Counted from the stretch's first letter, positions 48,540-60,409 are shown. The stretch: DNA of 64,000 nt from Hermodice carunculata (GCA_964020975.1 OZ026625.1:36271606-36335605), one strand, 5' to 3'. The notes: a model not told the origin generated them from the sequence alone. Numbers and translations are program-made.

Positions 48540-50400
48540 ATAGTCAGGGTAAATTTTCTGGGCTTGTGCCAGCTCTTGTGCTGATAGCGACTGGATAGAA
48601 GGAAAATTGGCTAGATTTTCAACCATGAAAACTGCAGGGTCAGAATTTGGTTCAGAAACGGGAGGTTTATTAACCCTTAATGGTTCAACATCCAGATGCA
48701 GTACTACTTTCTCATCCAAAAGAGAAAAAGATGGATCTTTATCATCTGGTGGGTCATATTCTCTTCTTGATAAAAAATCAACGTGTTTCAAGGTTTTACC
48801 AGCTCTGTGTTGAATGTTAAATTGGTATTCTTGCAACAATAAAGCCCATCTGGCTAAGCGGCCATGAATTGGTTTGATATTGTGTAACCACTTTAGAGCT
48901 GCATGATCCGTCACAACTGTGCAGGGTCTGGAAGCCAAGTATATATGGTTGGCACGAATACCTTCAGTTACAGCCAGTAATTCTAGCTCTGATATTGTAT
49001 ACTTTTTCTCTAATGGTCTTACTGAGCGACCACTATACATGACTGGGTGTTCAAGCCCTGTTTGAGGGTCCTTCTGTGAAAGTACATACCCAATAGAGGT
49101 CAATGACCCATCACTCGTTAAGATTAAGGGTAGTGAGTTGTCTGGAAATTTTAGAACTGGCGCAGTAAGCAATGAAGTTTTCAGTGCCTCAAAGGCATGT
49201 TGGCATTGATCAGACCAGACAAATGGTACATTCTTATGAAGTAATGCATGTAGCGGTGCTGCTATTTGAGCATAACCCTTTATGAAGCGCCTATAAAAGC
49301 CTGTGCAGCCAAGAAACCTCACCTGTTTTGGGGTTTTTGGTGTATGTATTGTTTCCATTGCTTGTACTTTTCTTGGGTCCACTGCAATACCTTCAGGTGT
49401 CAAAATATGCCCTAAATATTGTACCCTTTGAGTTGCAAAGGTACACTTTGAAGGTTTAAGGGTTAAATTCGCTGAACGCAACCTGTCAAAGACTAGAGTC
49501 AAATGTTTGAGGTGAGATGAAAAATCATTTGACAAAATTAGCAGGTCATCGAGATAACATTGTGCTATATCAGCAAGTAACCCTCTGAGTACCAAACTCA
49601 TCAGTTGCATTGCCCGTGCAAGTGAATTTGTCAAGCAAAAGGGTAATCTGCACCATTCATAGGATCCTGTAGAGGTCACAAAACTTGTTTTGTGCCGAGA
49701 GTCAGGATGCATGGGAACTTGCCAAAAAAAAAAAAAAAAAAAAACTAGAAAGGTCAAGGACACTAAATAAAGCAGGTTGTTTTTCACCCAGAAAATCAAT
49801 GATAGATTCTATAGTAGGGAGTGGAAAGGTTAAGGGCTTAGTAATTTTGTTCAAACGACGATAATCTACAGCAAAACGATATTCTCCTGACACTTTCTTG
49901 ACAAGTACCACCGGGCTACTATATGGAGAGATTGATGGTTGTTTTATCTCATTTTCAAGCATTTGATTGACCTGTCGACCTATTTCAGCTCTAATCTTGG
50001 GACTAGTCCTATAAAAAGTTTGTTTTACCGGAGGAGCGTCCCCTGTATCTATAGTATGAAACACTAGGTCCGTACAACCCAGTTCAGTCATATCTACTGC
50101 AAATACATCTCGGTAGTGAGCAATTAAGGTTGCCAACTCACGTTTTTGCTCTTGAGAGAGATTAGAGTGTGATAGGTCAATGCCTAAATCATTCAAAACC
50201 GTGTCAGGATTTACTTGTTTTGGTTTCTGTCTTGCCTGGAAAGAGGGAGTAGAAGGGTAAATCTCAGTACTATCCATGGCATAAATATGAGCATTTGAAA
50301 TGGTGTTGGCATACCCCCAAATTCGTCCAGGCCTTACTGTGACAGGGCAGCTTTTAGGATTTAGTAGCCGGCAGTTGGTATGGCCATTATGAACCAAATT
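48540..50400 (-). mobile_element. Reverse transcriptase and RNase H region of the LTR element (fossil)
   Basis: Contains the Ty3/Gypsy RT motifs, including the YLDD active-site box, and the downstream RNase H domain (DHAALKWL-type motif). It lies between the protease and integrase regions. Confidence 0.93.
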
Positions 50401-50449
50401 AAGAGACCGAGCACCAAATAATGGCAGTGTATTGTTATTGAGAGAAGGC

Positions 50450-50940
50450 TACATAAGCATTATATATGAACCCCTGCAACGTGAAATTTTGACAGGAATG
50501 ACACTTGCAGAGTGAGGGGCCAATGTATGCTGTTTGTTTGGTCTAATTATGCCGCTTATTCTTGGTGGACCACAACAATTGACTGAAAGGTTTTTTGATG
50601 AAATTTGTAAAGTTTGAGCAGAACAATCAATGATACATCCATGCTTTGTCAGGAAATCAGATCCGATAACCAAGTGATGATGCAATGTTTCAAAAGCATG
50701 AAAAGTATGGGAAAAATTTTTACTTTGAATTTGAAATTTTAATTGCACACAGCCAAGAATTTTGTGTTTTTCACCCCCAATTCCATGAGCTTCATGAAAA
50801 GTTGTTTGTAGCAGTTTTGCTTGTGGCATGACAGATTGCAAAAAAGATTTTTGAATACAACAAATTGTTGCACCTGTATCCACTAATGATTTTGTATCAA
50901 AGGGGCCAATTTGGAGAGGTATGAAATTTTGATTCATAGG
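50450..50940 (-). mobile_element. Aspartic protease region of the LTR element (fossil)
   Basis: Retroviral-type aspartic protease with the active-site motif LVDTGAT near its start and a GSDFL-type second strand motif. It lies between gag and RT. Confidence 0.88.
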
Positions 50941-51049
50941 AGCTAAGATCGAAACTTGAGGAATACAAGTAGGTTCAGATAAGGTATCTTCTGCAAATTT
51001 TGACCTGTACCGGGCAGGCTGAGGGTTTAGCAGTACAGGTGAAAACCCC

Positions 51050-52200
51050 TATTGCAGGTTATTTGACTGACGGGCCTGCCTACAGTAATATGAGACAAGG
51101 CCTACACATCCGCAATTATAGCAGGTCAAATGAGCGGCTGAACATTGATATTTGACATGATATTTACCGCAATTGCCACATGGAGTTCTTCTTTGCTGTT
51201 GCTGTCTGGGCGGGCCATAGTTTCGTTGTTGTGGACCAAAGTTTGGCTGTGAACGATAGTTTGGTTGTGGACGGTAGTTTGGTGCATTACGTCTCCAATT
51301 ACCATTACTAGAGAGCTGGACTCTTGGTACATCTGTTGCCAGTACTTTGATTGCTGCACTCTTATTCACCTCAGTAGATAATGCCTGTAATTGTACCTTG
51401 ATGTCGGCCAAAGCGTTAGTGATAGTGGAGTCGGTTGTCTGCTTCGGCGGGCCCCTGTTCTGTATTAACTTAGCCATACTGTCCAGGTCAGTTAATGTTT
51501 TCGGGTCTTTCTGCAATACAAAAGGCCGAACGGCAGGATCCATCCCGTTTAAGATAGCCTGTATAACTTGGCTATCAGGTAACTTTAAAAGGTTACCCTG
51601 GCGTCTGATACTCGTAATGTAATCCAACAAGGTTTCACCAGGAAGCTGTGTACGTTTGTATAACCCAGCCACATGTGTCCAGGCGTTGTTAGTTTCAATT
51701 CCATACCGATCAAGAAACTTAGCTGACAAGGCATTTTATGTGGTTGGTTCTGGCTGCAATGTTGAGAACCATGTGCTTGCGTTTTCTCGCAACAGTAATG
51801 GAAAGGTAGTCACTTTTTCTGCATCCCCTAACTTCTTGTAAGCAGCGAAAGCTTCATACCCTGTAAGGAAAGCTTGTGCATCTTCCTTTCCTGTGCCACG
51901 GAAGGGTTCCGGAGCTAACAATGCATCCGTCATGTCACTGTTATCACTGTCCAAATAGGATGTAGGTTCAATTACAGATGTTGGAAGCTCAGGTATTGGT
52001 TCCTCATCAGAGCAATGCTCACTCGATTGTTCAAGTTCAGATGTTATGTCATCATCAGAACAATGTTCCATAAATTTGTCTAGTTCCTGATCTGAAGAAT
52101 GTTCATTGGAACTAGATTTGTCAAAATCTTGAGAAAGTATCACACTTTGTCCTGTATTGCAGGCTGGTGGAAAAGTAATATTGTTAGTAGGTTGTGACAT
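51050..52200 (-). mobile_element. gag region of the LTR element (fossil)
   Basis: An acidic N-terminal part, a capsid-like middle region (FLDRYGIETNNAWTHVAGLY with the TLLDYITSIRRQG helix typical of Ty3/Gypsy gag), and a basic, Arg/Gln/Asn-rich C-terminus with two zinc-knuckle-like Cys clusters. Confidence 0.88.
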
Positions 52201-52240
52201 CCATGTAATAGTCTGTAATCCCGGATTCTGTCACCACAAT
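52201..52240 (-). promoter_or_regulatory. Candidate primer-binding site next to the 5' LTR
   Basis: In element orientation, TGGTGACAGAATCCGGGA lies a few bases inside the 5' LTR. It begins TGG as expected for pairing with a tRNA 3' CCA end. I could not assign the tRNA. Confidence 0.5.
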
Positions 52241-52963
52241 TGTCACCTTTAATTAGGTGATCTAGTGAGAGGTAAATTAGAAGTCCATGGTTTGGGATCG
52301 ACCCATCCTTTATTGCCTGCCGTGTATGTTGTACATAGAAGTCACTCACTCTCGATCTTGTTCTGTTCTCCTCTCCCTTTTCTTTTTCTTATTTGTTATC
52401 TCCCTAAGCTTACGGCACCTTATGAATATCTACCAATGGGGTTCACTATTTTCCCCACGTGACTTATTTTAATGTGTGATATTTATTGTAAATTTCTATA
52501 AGTTTCCACTAGATGGCACTGTTAAAGATTAATGCTTTTTTTTGAGCTGTCAAATAAACACAAAGGGTGTGACGTCAAACAATAGAATACCAAATAGCCA
52601 AAGGTCCTGTACTCAGGCAAGAGGGTTGTAGAAGCCATAAACTTAAGTAGTGATGTGTTTAGTACGTGCCGTGTCAAAGTTCTGTCTACAGTTAGATCAA
52701 CTAACTCACCCATTCTCCTAATAGTCAATTAAATAAGATAATAGAGTTACTGTACGTCTTCAGCGAAAACAATATGATAAGTTTTGGAACACAGAGTAAC
52801 CAAGATTTCCTACACATATCTACTGTCTTGTTGGCACATACTTAGCCCAAGCCTGATAAAATGATTGTCCATTCTATCACACATTATGAAGTAACTACTA
52901 TATAATTTCTTCTACGCATTGCTATTTTATGCCAATTTTCCGTCGCGCATTTTCAATATGACA
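52241..52963 (-). repeat. 5' LTR of the Ty3/Gypsy element
   Basis: 723 bp, same ends as the other LTR (TG...CA). It would have driven transcription leftwards. Followed at 52,964 by the TACT target duplication. Confidence 0.95.
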
Positions 52964-53007
52964 TACTCAAAAGACTGCCCACAACCCACAGGCATATATA
53001 TATATAT

Positions 53008-53184
<177 letters not shown>

Positions 53185-54204
53185 GAGTAGGAAGAAGGTC
53201 TCACAATGGGCAAGGGCTATGAGCTTAGCGCAATCTGAGATCACTTAAACACATTAGATCCCGAATTTAACTTTGAAAATAGGGATGTAGAGACTTAATT
53301 GCTCAGCTAATTTGGTAGTGTGATTGATTTTGCATATCCCCATGAAAAGCATAAATCAATGATGAATGTGTGTTTCTTATATCATAGCATGGTGTAAGTG
53401 CATTAGCTGAGAGCATTCCCTCCATGTATGCTTTACACATGTGAGTAAGGTTTTGGTCTGGAGGACAGCTTTTGTGATGCCCATGATCTTTGAAATGCAT
53501 GTAATAACATGATGATCCCCGACCCTATACTAAGGTTTTGGGGCTTTTTGTATAATTGAAACCCCAACAGCTACCCTGCGGCGGCCAAAAGCAAGTATGA
53601 CAGGCAAAAACTCAGATGAAAGAGACTCTGATTCTAGTCTTCCTGATAATAACGGTGATGAAGAACCAAGACATAGAATTTTTTGGTAAACTTTGTACAC
53701 AGTGTTGCAAAAAGGTTCAGTCCCATTTCGAGATCATGTTCTACGTATATTATTTTGGCCAAAAAAAGAGCGCCCATTTATATAATGAATGCAGAGTCTG
53801 TCACAGTCTGAGACGTAAAGTCATAATTGTCACCACAATTTTCAACCACAAAAGACTGGCTCACATACACAGTACTACGTAGGTATCAGCATGACCTGGC
53901 AACTTTCACAGCACAGCATAATAACAATCATGTTGCATATCCTGTCACAATGTATATAACTGTGTATTCTGACTTTTTTGAGGAATTTTGTTGAAGTATG
54001 TTTACAGTTGCTTAAGCCTGCAATTCCTATGTATGGTGGTGGGGGAGGGGGTGGGGGTCCTGCATATTCCGAGAAATTTAATTCATGACACCTGAACGGT
54101 TTGTCTCTGTAGTTCCAGTTGTAGGTACATTTCTCATGGTTACAGCCCTCCTGAAGTGCATCGAAAAATACCAAAGTGGAAGTGGTGCATGACTTGGTTA
54201 CAAG
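53185..54204. other. Unassigned stretch with a G-quadruplex motif
   Basis: Positions 54,035-54,057 (ggtggtgggggaggggg and onward) carry at least four G runs. Protein-like patches (LPDNNGDEEPRHRI near 53,640; FGKLCTQCCKKVQSHFEIMF at ~53,685) may be the start of the decayed gene downstream, but no domain is certain. A minus-strand frame at 53,303-53,500 is also cysteine/histidine-rich. Confidence 0.35.
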
Positions 54205-54830
54205 CCGGTGTCTTTGGTCCAGCCATGATCCAAAACGTTATTCTCAAAGCAAGTCACTATAGTCACGGTCTCCAAGGCATGTAATTTCTCGCAGAATTAT
54301 TTATACGTGTTCTCTGCAAAGAGTTCTTTGCACAGAAAGGTGTAGAGCAGTACAAAACAGAACTTGTAACCCTCATAAACCTTAAGATAGGTGTTGAAAA
54401 GCAGGACATCAGTGAAAGCCAGAAGCTCATGGCAGAGTTTCAACTGCATCATACAAGTTAACTGCAGATCTTGATGCCTTTATTGATGCTCAATCAGCTG
54501 AAAATGAAAACTATAAATTTTGGGTTCAATTCATCATTTTAATGAATGTGGTTTATGATCTGGTGAGAGCTGACCATGAGGGATATAGCAGCTACATCGT
54601 GATGCTGTGCAGCACGCTCTCTGTCTTTTTGCTGCGTTAGAGCGCCAACTACCAGCGTGGTGGTGTGCTTACCTCGAAGATGTGAGACACCGGCCTAGAA
54701 CTGCAACATCAGTGGCTCAAAAGTTCGCAAATGGCAGCGTTTTTTGCCAAAGACAAGCCAGGTTGCTTCACTGCTGTTGGCAGGGACTAAAAGGGTTGTA
54801 CATCGGCTTAACTTTAAATTACCAATAAAT
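54205..54830 (+). pseudogene. Decayed N-terminal half of the multicopy family also seen at 4.6 kb
   Basis: Plus-strand pieces in order: VFGPAMIQNVILKASHYSHG, FLAELFIRVLCKEFFAQKGV, LDAFIDAQSAENENYKFWVQ and FIILMNVVYDLVRADHEG, AVQHALCLFAALE, a YLEDVRHRPRTAT block and KFANGSVFC. From memory, the same order (H-Y-S-R-x-L-K-G; F-x-x-K-G; D-L-V-x-A-D-R-E-G-D-W; A-L-x-x-F-A-A; Y-L-E-D-M; K-F-x-N-G-x-F) marks the N-terminal half of large uncharacterised multicopy invertebrate proteins whose C-terminal half resembles the 4.6-5.9 kb pseudogene. Function unknown. Several frame breaks. Confidence 0.6.
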
Positions 54831-55389
54831 TTTGAACTTGCAAACATTTAAAGGTGCTTTTCGTTAAAACAGCTGATGTCTGTTACAACTCGGATCTACC
54901 ACTAAACGTTGAAGGCGCTTTTCGGTAACCATAAAAATAGTCTGTTGCCGCTATTCGTTAAATTCATATTGAAACCCTGTGTGTGGCATTCGAGAGAGAC
55001 ATATGCTAAATAAGTACACGTTAATGTTGTATTTTACCATGTTTCTCCAACATAGATTTTCATGCAATTTGGGAGTGAATTATTCAGCAGGCTTAATGAC
55101 ATATTTACCTCCAAGCCTGTTTGTAACTGCTCATAACCAAATCTAGTACCTATAACCACAACAGTATTAGCATTTAAACATTGGTCAAACCTTCTCTAAT
55201 GATAAGACTTAGATACACGTAATAATTTTGATCCATTTTTTCTTTCACACGATCAGTTTCTATTCTCTGATAAATGTGTGCAATTTAGACCAATAGCTTT
55301 TGTCTTTATATGTATTTTTGTTCATCTTTTTCCTCTGTCTTTTTCATCGGAAATATGCATTACAGTAGTCAATATTTTGAGAAATCACA
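54831..55389. other. Unassigned stretch
   Basis: No feature recognised. Confidence 0.3.
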
Positions 55390-55560
55390 TTAATTAAAGG
55401 CCACCTCCCCGTTAAGGCGACATTTATCAGGCCCCAAGTGCTATATGTTTCGTGTTATTTAACCGCCATTAAGTGATCACCTGCTTCATGTGACCACTTC
55501 ATGACCTGCCTCAGGGATGGTCTCTCAAAGGAAGGGCCACTCTGCTGTATTTTGGAATTT
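55390..55560. repeat. Possible dispersed repeat
   Basis: The style (ggccacctccccgttaaggc, gtgatcacctgcttcatgtg, cctgcctcagggatggtctc) resembles the fold-back repeat at 3,125-3,262. Evidence is weak. Confidence 0.25.
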
Positions 55561-56159
55561 TTTAAGCAAAGAGCCACAAAGGACATTGGTACATTTATTA
55601 TTGGTCTTTCGTCAAATGGTTGACAATTGTCCATCTATCTGTCTGTCGGTAGGTCAGTCGGTCAAGGAGAATATCCGTCAGTCTATTTACTGATAAGGTT
55701 ATTCCCTCAAATTGTTTTTTACCTGTCTAGATTTGGCCAAAGGATCAAAAACATGAATTATGAAGACAAATGATTCCAGGTTTTGAAAATAAATTTTTGC
55801 TAATGGATAGGGTTAATGATTTCGATTGATGTAATATTATTGAAGCTTCTCAGATGATCGGATCACTTTTTCAACTTCGACACATAGAAATATAATATAA
55901 AAATATTTGTAGGAGGACATACAACTTTCGAGGAACTCCTATATCTTAAAATAGGTACGGGCAGCAATATTTTTAATTTGATTACAAGTCAGAACAAACA
56001 ATTTAAGCAGAAAGAGCACAAAAAACCCGAAGAAAATGATACCTGATTTGTTTTAGTAACCCTATTACTTCTCAAATTAAGTGTTTTGAAGGAGTGAAAG
56101 AAACCCGGTTAAGTCGGCCTTTTCGGTGGATCTATCAACATATGAAGGCTGAAATTGGG
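55561..56159. other. Unassigned stretch
   Basis: Short GTCTGTCGGTAGGTCAGTCGG run near 55,640. No gene. Confidence 0.3.
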
Positions 56160-56790
56160 ATTTTTGTAGATTCAATCAACCCATGTATATCTTTCTGTAA
56201 GACAAGTATTGAAACCCTATAGGTACCTTTATTGTCTAGTACTGGCTAAAAAAAGGAGAAAACGGGGTTCTCGGTGAGGAAAACGCATGGAATAGGGGGG
56301 GGGGGTGACTGTGGAACTTGTAACTGAAACTTTTCTAACGGTAGTTATTTCTTCACAAAATGTTGTACACGTAATCAGACCACGTGTATCTTTCTGTTAG
56401 ACAACTAATGAAACCATACAGGTATCTGCACTGTCTAGTACTGGCTGAAAAACGGAAAAAATAAAGCTCTCAGCAAGGAAAAAGCATGAAGTAAGGGGAT
56501 GATGTGACTGCAAAGCTTGTAACTTTAAGTTTTGTGGTCGTTTCTTCACGAAAGTTTGTACAAATACTTATACCAGGTATTACTTTCTGTAAACCAAATA
56601 CTGAAACCCTACAGGAACCTGAACTGTCTAGTACTGGCTGATAAATGGAGAAAATGGGGCTCTCGTGATGGAAAAAGCGTGAAATAAGGGGTTGGGTGGC
56701 TGACAGCGGTACTTATACCTTAAACTGTTGTAGCTGTTTCTTCACAAAAGAGTGTACAAATAATCAGACTATGTATAACTCTTTTTAAGG
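56160..56790. repeat. ~195-bp tandem repeat, three diverged units
   Basis: Homologous points recur at 56,211, 56,410 and 56,601 (gaaaccctatagg / gaaaccatacagg / gaaaccctacagg), each followed by tgtctagtactggctgaaaa and, later in the unit, gtttcttcacaaaa. Spacings are about 199 and 191 bp. The units differ at many sites and have no shared open frame. Confidence 0.9.
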
Positions 56791-56899
56791 TAAGTTCATA
56801 ATTAAATCATGTGAAAATATAAAACCATTTTTTATCTATAGCTTAAAAAAATAATACAACACCACAGGTTCAGGAAATATGGCTTCTTACCCATTTTTA

Positions 56900-57115
56900 T
56901 TCGCACATCAAGCCAGTTACTCAAATATTTCCACCGTTTATCCACAATTATACATCTGCTTGCATGCGTGTTACTAGAGCTTTCTGATCACACTTCATCC
57001 AAGAAACTCATCCATTTAAATTCGCACATCAAGCCAGTTACTCAAATATTTTCACCAATAATCCACAATTATACATCTGCTTACATGTCTGCAACTAGAG
57101 CTCTCTGATCGCAAG
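56900..57115. repeat. 121-bp tandem duplication
   Basis: tcgcacatcaagccagttac begins at 56,901 and again at 57,022. The two units share acaattatacatctgctt and actagagct. About 90% identical by eye. Confidence 0.92.
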
Positions 57116-57480
57116 CGATCCATGAAAGACCCCCTGCACCAGCAACAACCTGTACCAGAGTATGCAGTGGCAAAATTGGTCCACATGGCCAGTACTTGGC
57201 CACTTTTGCTTGCCCTGCTCAAAATTTACAGGTCCTCCCAAAATAACAATTCAAATGTTAATATTTTGGTGAAGTATTAAAGGCCGCGATAGGTCAACTA
57301 ACCCACTGTTGTGTTCTCTGCTGAACTTCAAACTGCATACTTCAGTCAAAGGAACTAACACTCTTGGCATTTGCCATATTGTACAGTTTATTTTTATTAT
57401 TGTTGCATTTTTGCTCTAGTTTCACTTGTTTTAATCTCAATCTTCACGTTAAACGTGAAATTTACTTTATTATAAAATTG
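57116..57480. other. Unassigned spacer
   Basis: A short inverted repeat ttcacgttaaacgtgaaa sits at about 57,444-57,461. No gene. Confidence 0.35.
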
Positions 57481-57843
57481 CCTTTAATTGGGCAACAAAG
57501 AGTCGGGTGGCACCCGATGAAACCCCCACCTCGGAGTGGATAATACAGATAATTTTGTAGTCGCTTCTTTGGCTACAACTTACAAAGTCATCGGGGGGGA
57601 CCATAGCTAACAAGGCAAATTTTATCGATAAAAATTAAGCTGTAAATGGTGAAATAAGTACACAGACAGTGTAAGTGCACCCAACTAACAGTGGTGTGAT
57701 TCAGGAAATATTAATGAAACAAATTGGCTCAACAGTATAGGAGGACATCCACACGCAAAATTGCATCTACAGATGGACGGACAGACAGACAAGCTCATTC
57801 CAGTATACCCCCTGCAAACTTTGCGGGGGGGGGGTATAATAAT
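57481..57843 (+). repeat. Dispersed non-coding repeat ending GGGGGTATAATAA
   Basis: Ends with GATGGACGGACAGACAGACA, attccagtatacccc, and aactttgcgggggggggtat. This ending (GGACGGACAGACA, then a facing pair of cccc/gggg blocks with TATAAT) is typical of abundant non-autonomous repeats in marine invertebrate genomes. The start is not clearly defined. Confidence 0.5.
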
Positions 57844-57947
57844 ATTTTAAGCATATCTTCATCTACAAGCTCCGCAAAATGTACTACTCATTCACAATAT
57901 CTCTGCTTATACTGTAAATACAGGCTTTTAATCCTACCAATATCTGC

Positions 57948-59245
57948 AGTTTCTCAAACACTGCTATTCCTGCTTGTCACATTGATGTCCGATGCAAACA
58001 CATACTTTGAATTAACAGTATCTATGTCTGGAGATGACGGCCAACGAAACACATCAGACCTAGGACACCTTTGCATAAAATAATAATTGCTTCATCTTTT
58101 GATTTTACTTCAGGAGTCTGCCCAACAAAAAAGTCTTCATCAAAAAACACAGCAACCGACAATCCTTGGGTGGAAAACTCATAATGTGCAAAGGTGTAAC
58201 GCAGAACATTGACAGGCAGGGCTTCATCTTCAAGGCCAGACTCCGAACTGCAATTTTTACTATCACTGGCTTTCACTTTCAGGATCAGAAGTGCCGTCTA
58301 TGTTATCACCATCACTTTCGCTCTCAGAATCAAACGTGTCAATGCCATCTATATTATCATTACAGTCATCTGGCTCAGTCTGCTCAATAGCTTGAACTTC
58401 AGCCGCTACAATTTCATTTTCGGCCTCTCTTGCACTGCTAGATGGAGAGTAACGCACTACATCACATTCATCCAAAACCAGCTTTAATTTAAGAATTAAT
58501 TCCTCCATTTTACCTGTAATTACCAGTCGTTTGTCTCAGAGTATCAACATCATTTGGTAACTTACACGCTCTACCCATCTTCTGTACATAATCAATAATT
58601 GTTTGTTTTTTGCTCTCTCTTTCACCTGTTTCTCCTGTGCTATTCTCTTTTGCTCATCTAACCGTTCCCTTGCCTCTTGTTCAACTTCCCTCGGCACTTG
58701 TTTGGAACGTTTTAGCTCTTTGTCTCCCATGTTCGTAACCTTCTCCAGTAAATTATGTTGTCCATCAGTAGATTTCTTGTTAAACCATTTCGACATACTC
58801 TTTTCATCATATTCACAGTGGTATGGTGAAATAAGCTGTAGTTACGGTGTTTGAAAAGACTATAGTCTACATCACCGAAGTATTGTTCAGCCAGTAAATT
58901 TAGATGTCAACTCTTATCCGTTTCTGCTGTCCACTGTTTTGCACCCATAGCAGACGTACTTACTGTGTGGTGTGTCAATCAGTTGCTGCATTTGATCTTT
59001 TGTTACCCTGGTGCTCATGTAGTGTTACCAGCTTTCACATGAATCGCACACTATCATGTCATCTTTACTATCTTCTTGTTTACAGCCATGGCTTTTACAA
59101 CTTCTCTCTACTTCCATGTTTTTACATCCACCTGTTTCAGCAGCTTTCATTTCTGGGCCTGGACCTGCTTGTTCCAATTCTTTCGCAGAGTTCATTTGTT
59201 CCAGTTTGGTCGTGAAGACGGGGAGATGTTCAATGAGCCACATGA
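57948..59245 (-). pseudogene. Decayed gene: PHD-like finger, charged coiled region, acidic region, FRWP-type domain
   Basis: Minus-strand order: (1) a PHD-like zinc finger at 58,941-59,099 (CKSHGCKQ, DDMIVCDSCESW, HYM, KYVCYGCK), with seven of eight expected zinc ligands (one Cys is Ser); (2) from an ATG at 58,796, a charged helical stretch (EVEQEARERLDEQKRIAQEK) ending in GRACKLPNDVDTLRQTTGNY; (3) an acidic segment with Asp/Ser/Glu repeats (58,263-58,508); (4) a domain reading LSVAVFFDEDFFVGQTPEVK then, after a frame change, FRWPSSPDIDTVNSKYVFAS to a stop near 57,948. From memory, a V-A-V-x-Y-x-D-x-x-Y-x-G start and an F-x-W-P end also occur in uncharacterised multicopy invertebrate proteins. 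The gene carries several breaks. A TACAG|GTAAAA junction between parts 2 and 3 looks like a splice signal. It may derive from a transposon ORF. Confidence 0.55.
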
Positions 59246-59436
59246 AATAAGAATTCCCCTGGACATGTACATTTTTGTCTTACAATACACAGTGACGTGT
59301 ATCGATCCAAACTGCACTTGTTAGTGTTTTGCTTGTCGCAGATCTGGGCCACTCTGCCTTGGTAGTTGTTGCACCAGCGGTTTCGCTTGCGTGTATGAAC
59401 ATCCTCCTGTCGGTTGTCCGACAGGCGTGGACTTGA

Positions 59437-59749
59437 CCACAGACGCTTGAAGCAAACCTCGGCCAACTGCACGTGCGCAACCCAGCGTAAACCTCCATTC
59501 CTTGTTTTATGATAAACACCAAGATATGAAACTAGGGTCCGAACCCTCTGACTTCGCTCTCGCAAACACCCCAGAAGTTTTATTTCGACAATTTTCAAGC
59601 ATTTTGATATGGTGGTTTCTGCACTTATTGTAAGAGCGTCACGCCGGTTTGAAATGAAATCCTATGTTTGTCAGCGCAAACTGAGATTAAATAGCTTTTT
59701 TCATTAAACATACCACGCGAACTTTTTCAGGGACATTTGTCCTGCATTT
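59437..59749 (-). repeat. Arm A of a ~310-bp inverted duplication
   Basis: On the minus strand it reads aaatgtccctgaaa, cgcgtgg, aaaattgtcgaaataaaact, tctggggtgtttgcgagagc and ends cttcaagcgtctgtgg. The same words occur in order on the plus strand at 61,972-62,632 (arm B), where a MITE interrupts them. Roughly 80% identical by eye. The protein-like frames across arm A have no recognised domain. Confidence 0.9.
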
Positions 59750-60340
59750 CGTTTGTTTCACGTGGATATTTCTCCAAAACGAGTTATCTGATTTTGTACA
59801 ATTAAAAACTGATTTACTCTGAGAATTTGGGGTGCAAAAATATATCCGTGAGTTTCTAAGAAATGATACGTTCTTTTTAAAATGGGCATAAAAAATGAAG
59901 ATTCCCCAAAAATTTGAGCTTAAAAAAAAAAACATTTTTACCCAAAAAGATTGTGTTTATACACAATTGAATTTTGAGTTCCTTTTTTAGAGCAAACGGA
60001 TTTCAGCAAAGCCTAGTCAATTAAAGATATAGGTTTATTATGTTAAAAATGCATTTTTCTGTGATATTTGGTGTGGAAATGAAGTCACTTTTCCAGGTTG
60101 GACATTACTTTTATAGTCAATGCTATGTTCAGACGTCTACATGTACTTATACAATATCATTCATTCATGCTGTTTTGTGAAAATTAAGATGATGCTTGGG
60201 GATAAATTTGAATATGATTGTATCACGGTATCAGTGGTGGAGAACATTCAGCAAGCAAAGTCTTGCTTTTGACAATTCTTGACCTTGCAGTCTTTCATTA
60301 TTAGCTCCTATTGCTTGTCACTGCAAATTTCCGACCTATC

Positions 60341-60344
<4 letters not shown>
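59750..60344. other. Unassigned spacer
   Basis: AT-rich, no feature recognised. Confidence 0.3.

Positions 60345-60409
<65 letters not shown>
60345..60409. repeat. (AT)n microsatellite at a LINE 5' truncation
   Basis: About 65 bp of AT dinucleotide fused directly to the truncated 5' end of the plus-strand LINE that follows. Confidence 0.97.

Larger units (their letters stand above)
42350..52963 (-). mobile_element. Ty3/Gypsy LTR retrotransposon, errantivirus-type with env (fossil)
   Basis: A full-length element of 10,614 bp on the minus strand. It is bounded by two 723-bp LTRs that begin TG and end CA, with a 4-bp target duplication TACT at 42,346-42,349 and 52,964-52,967. In order from its 5' end at the right: LTR, gag with a zinc-knuckle region, aspartic protease, reverse transcriptase and RNase H, integrase, a long env-like region and the second LTR. 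The pol order (RT-RH before integrase) and 4-bp duplication fit Ty3/Gypsy; the env gene places it near errantiviruses. The LTRs differ at about 12 of 723 sites (~1.7%), suggesting insertion within the last few million years at usual animal rates. The coding regions carry about four breaks, so this copy is a fossil that kept its overall structure. Confidence 0.95.

Noticed and set aside
59230-59598. 122-codon minus-strand frame upstream of the PHD-like finger
   Set aside because: Overlaps the inverted duplication arm, and the other arm does not keep the frame. No domain recognised.
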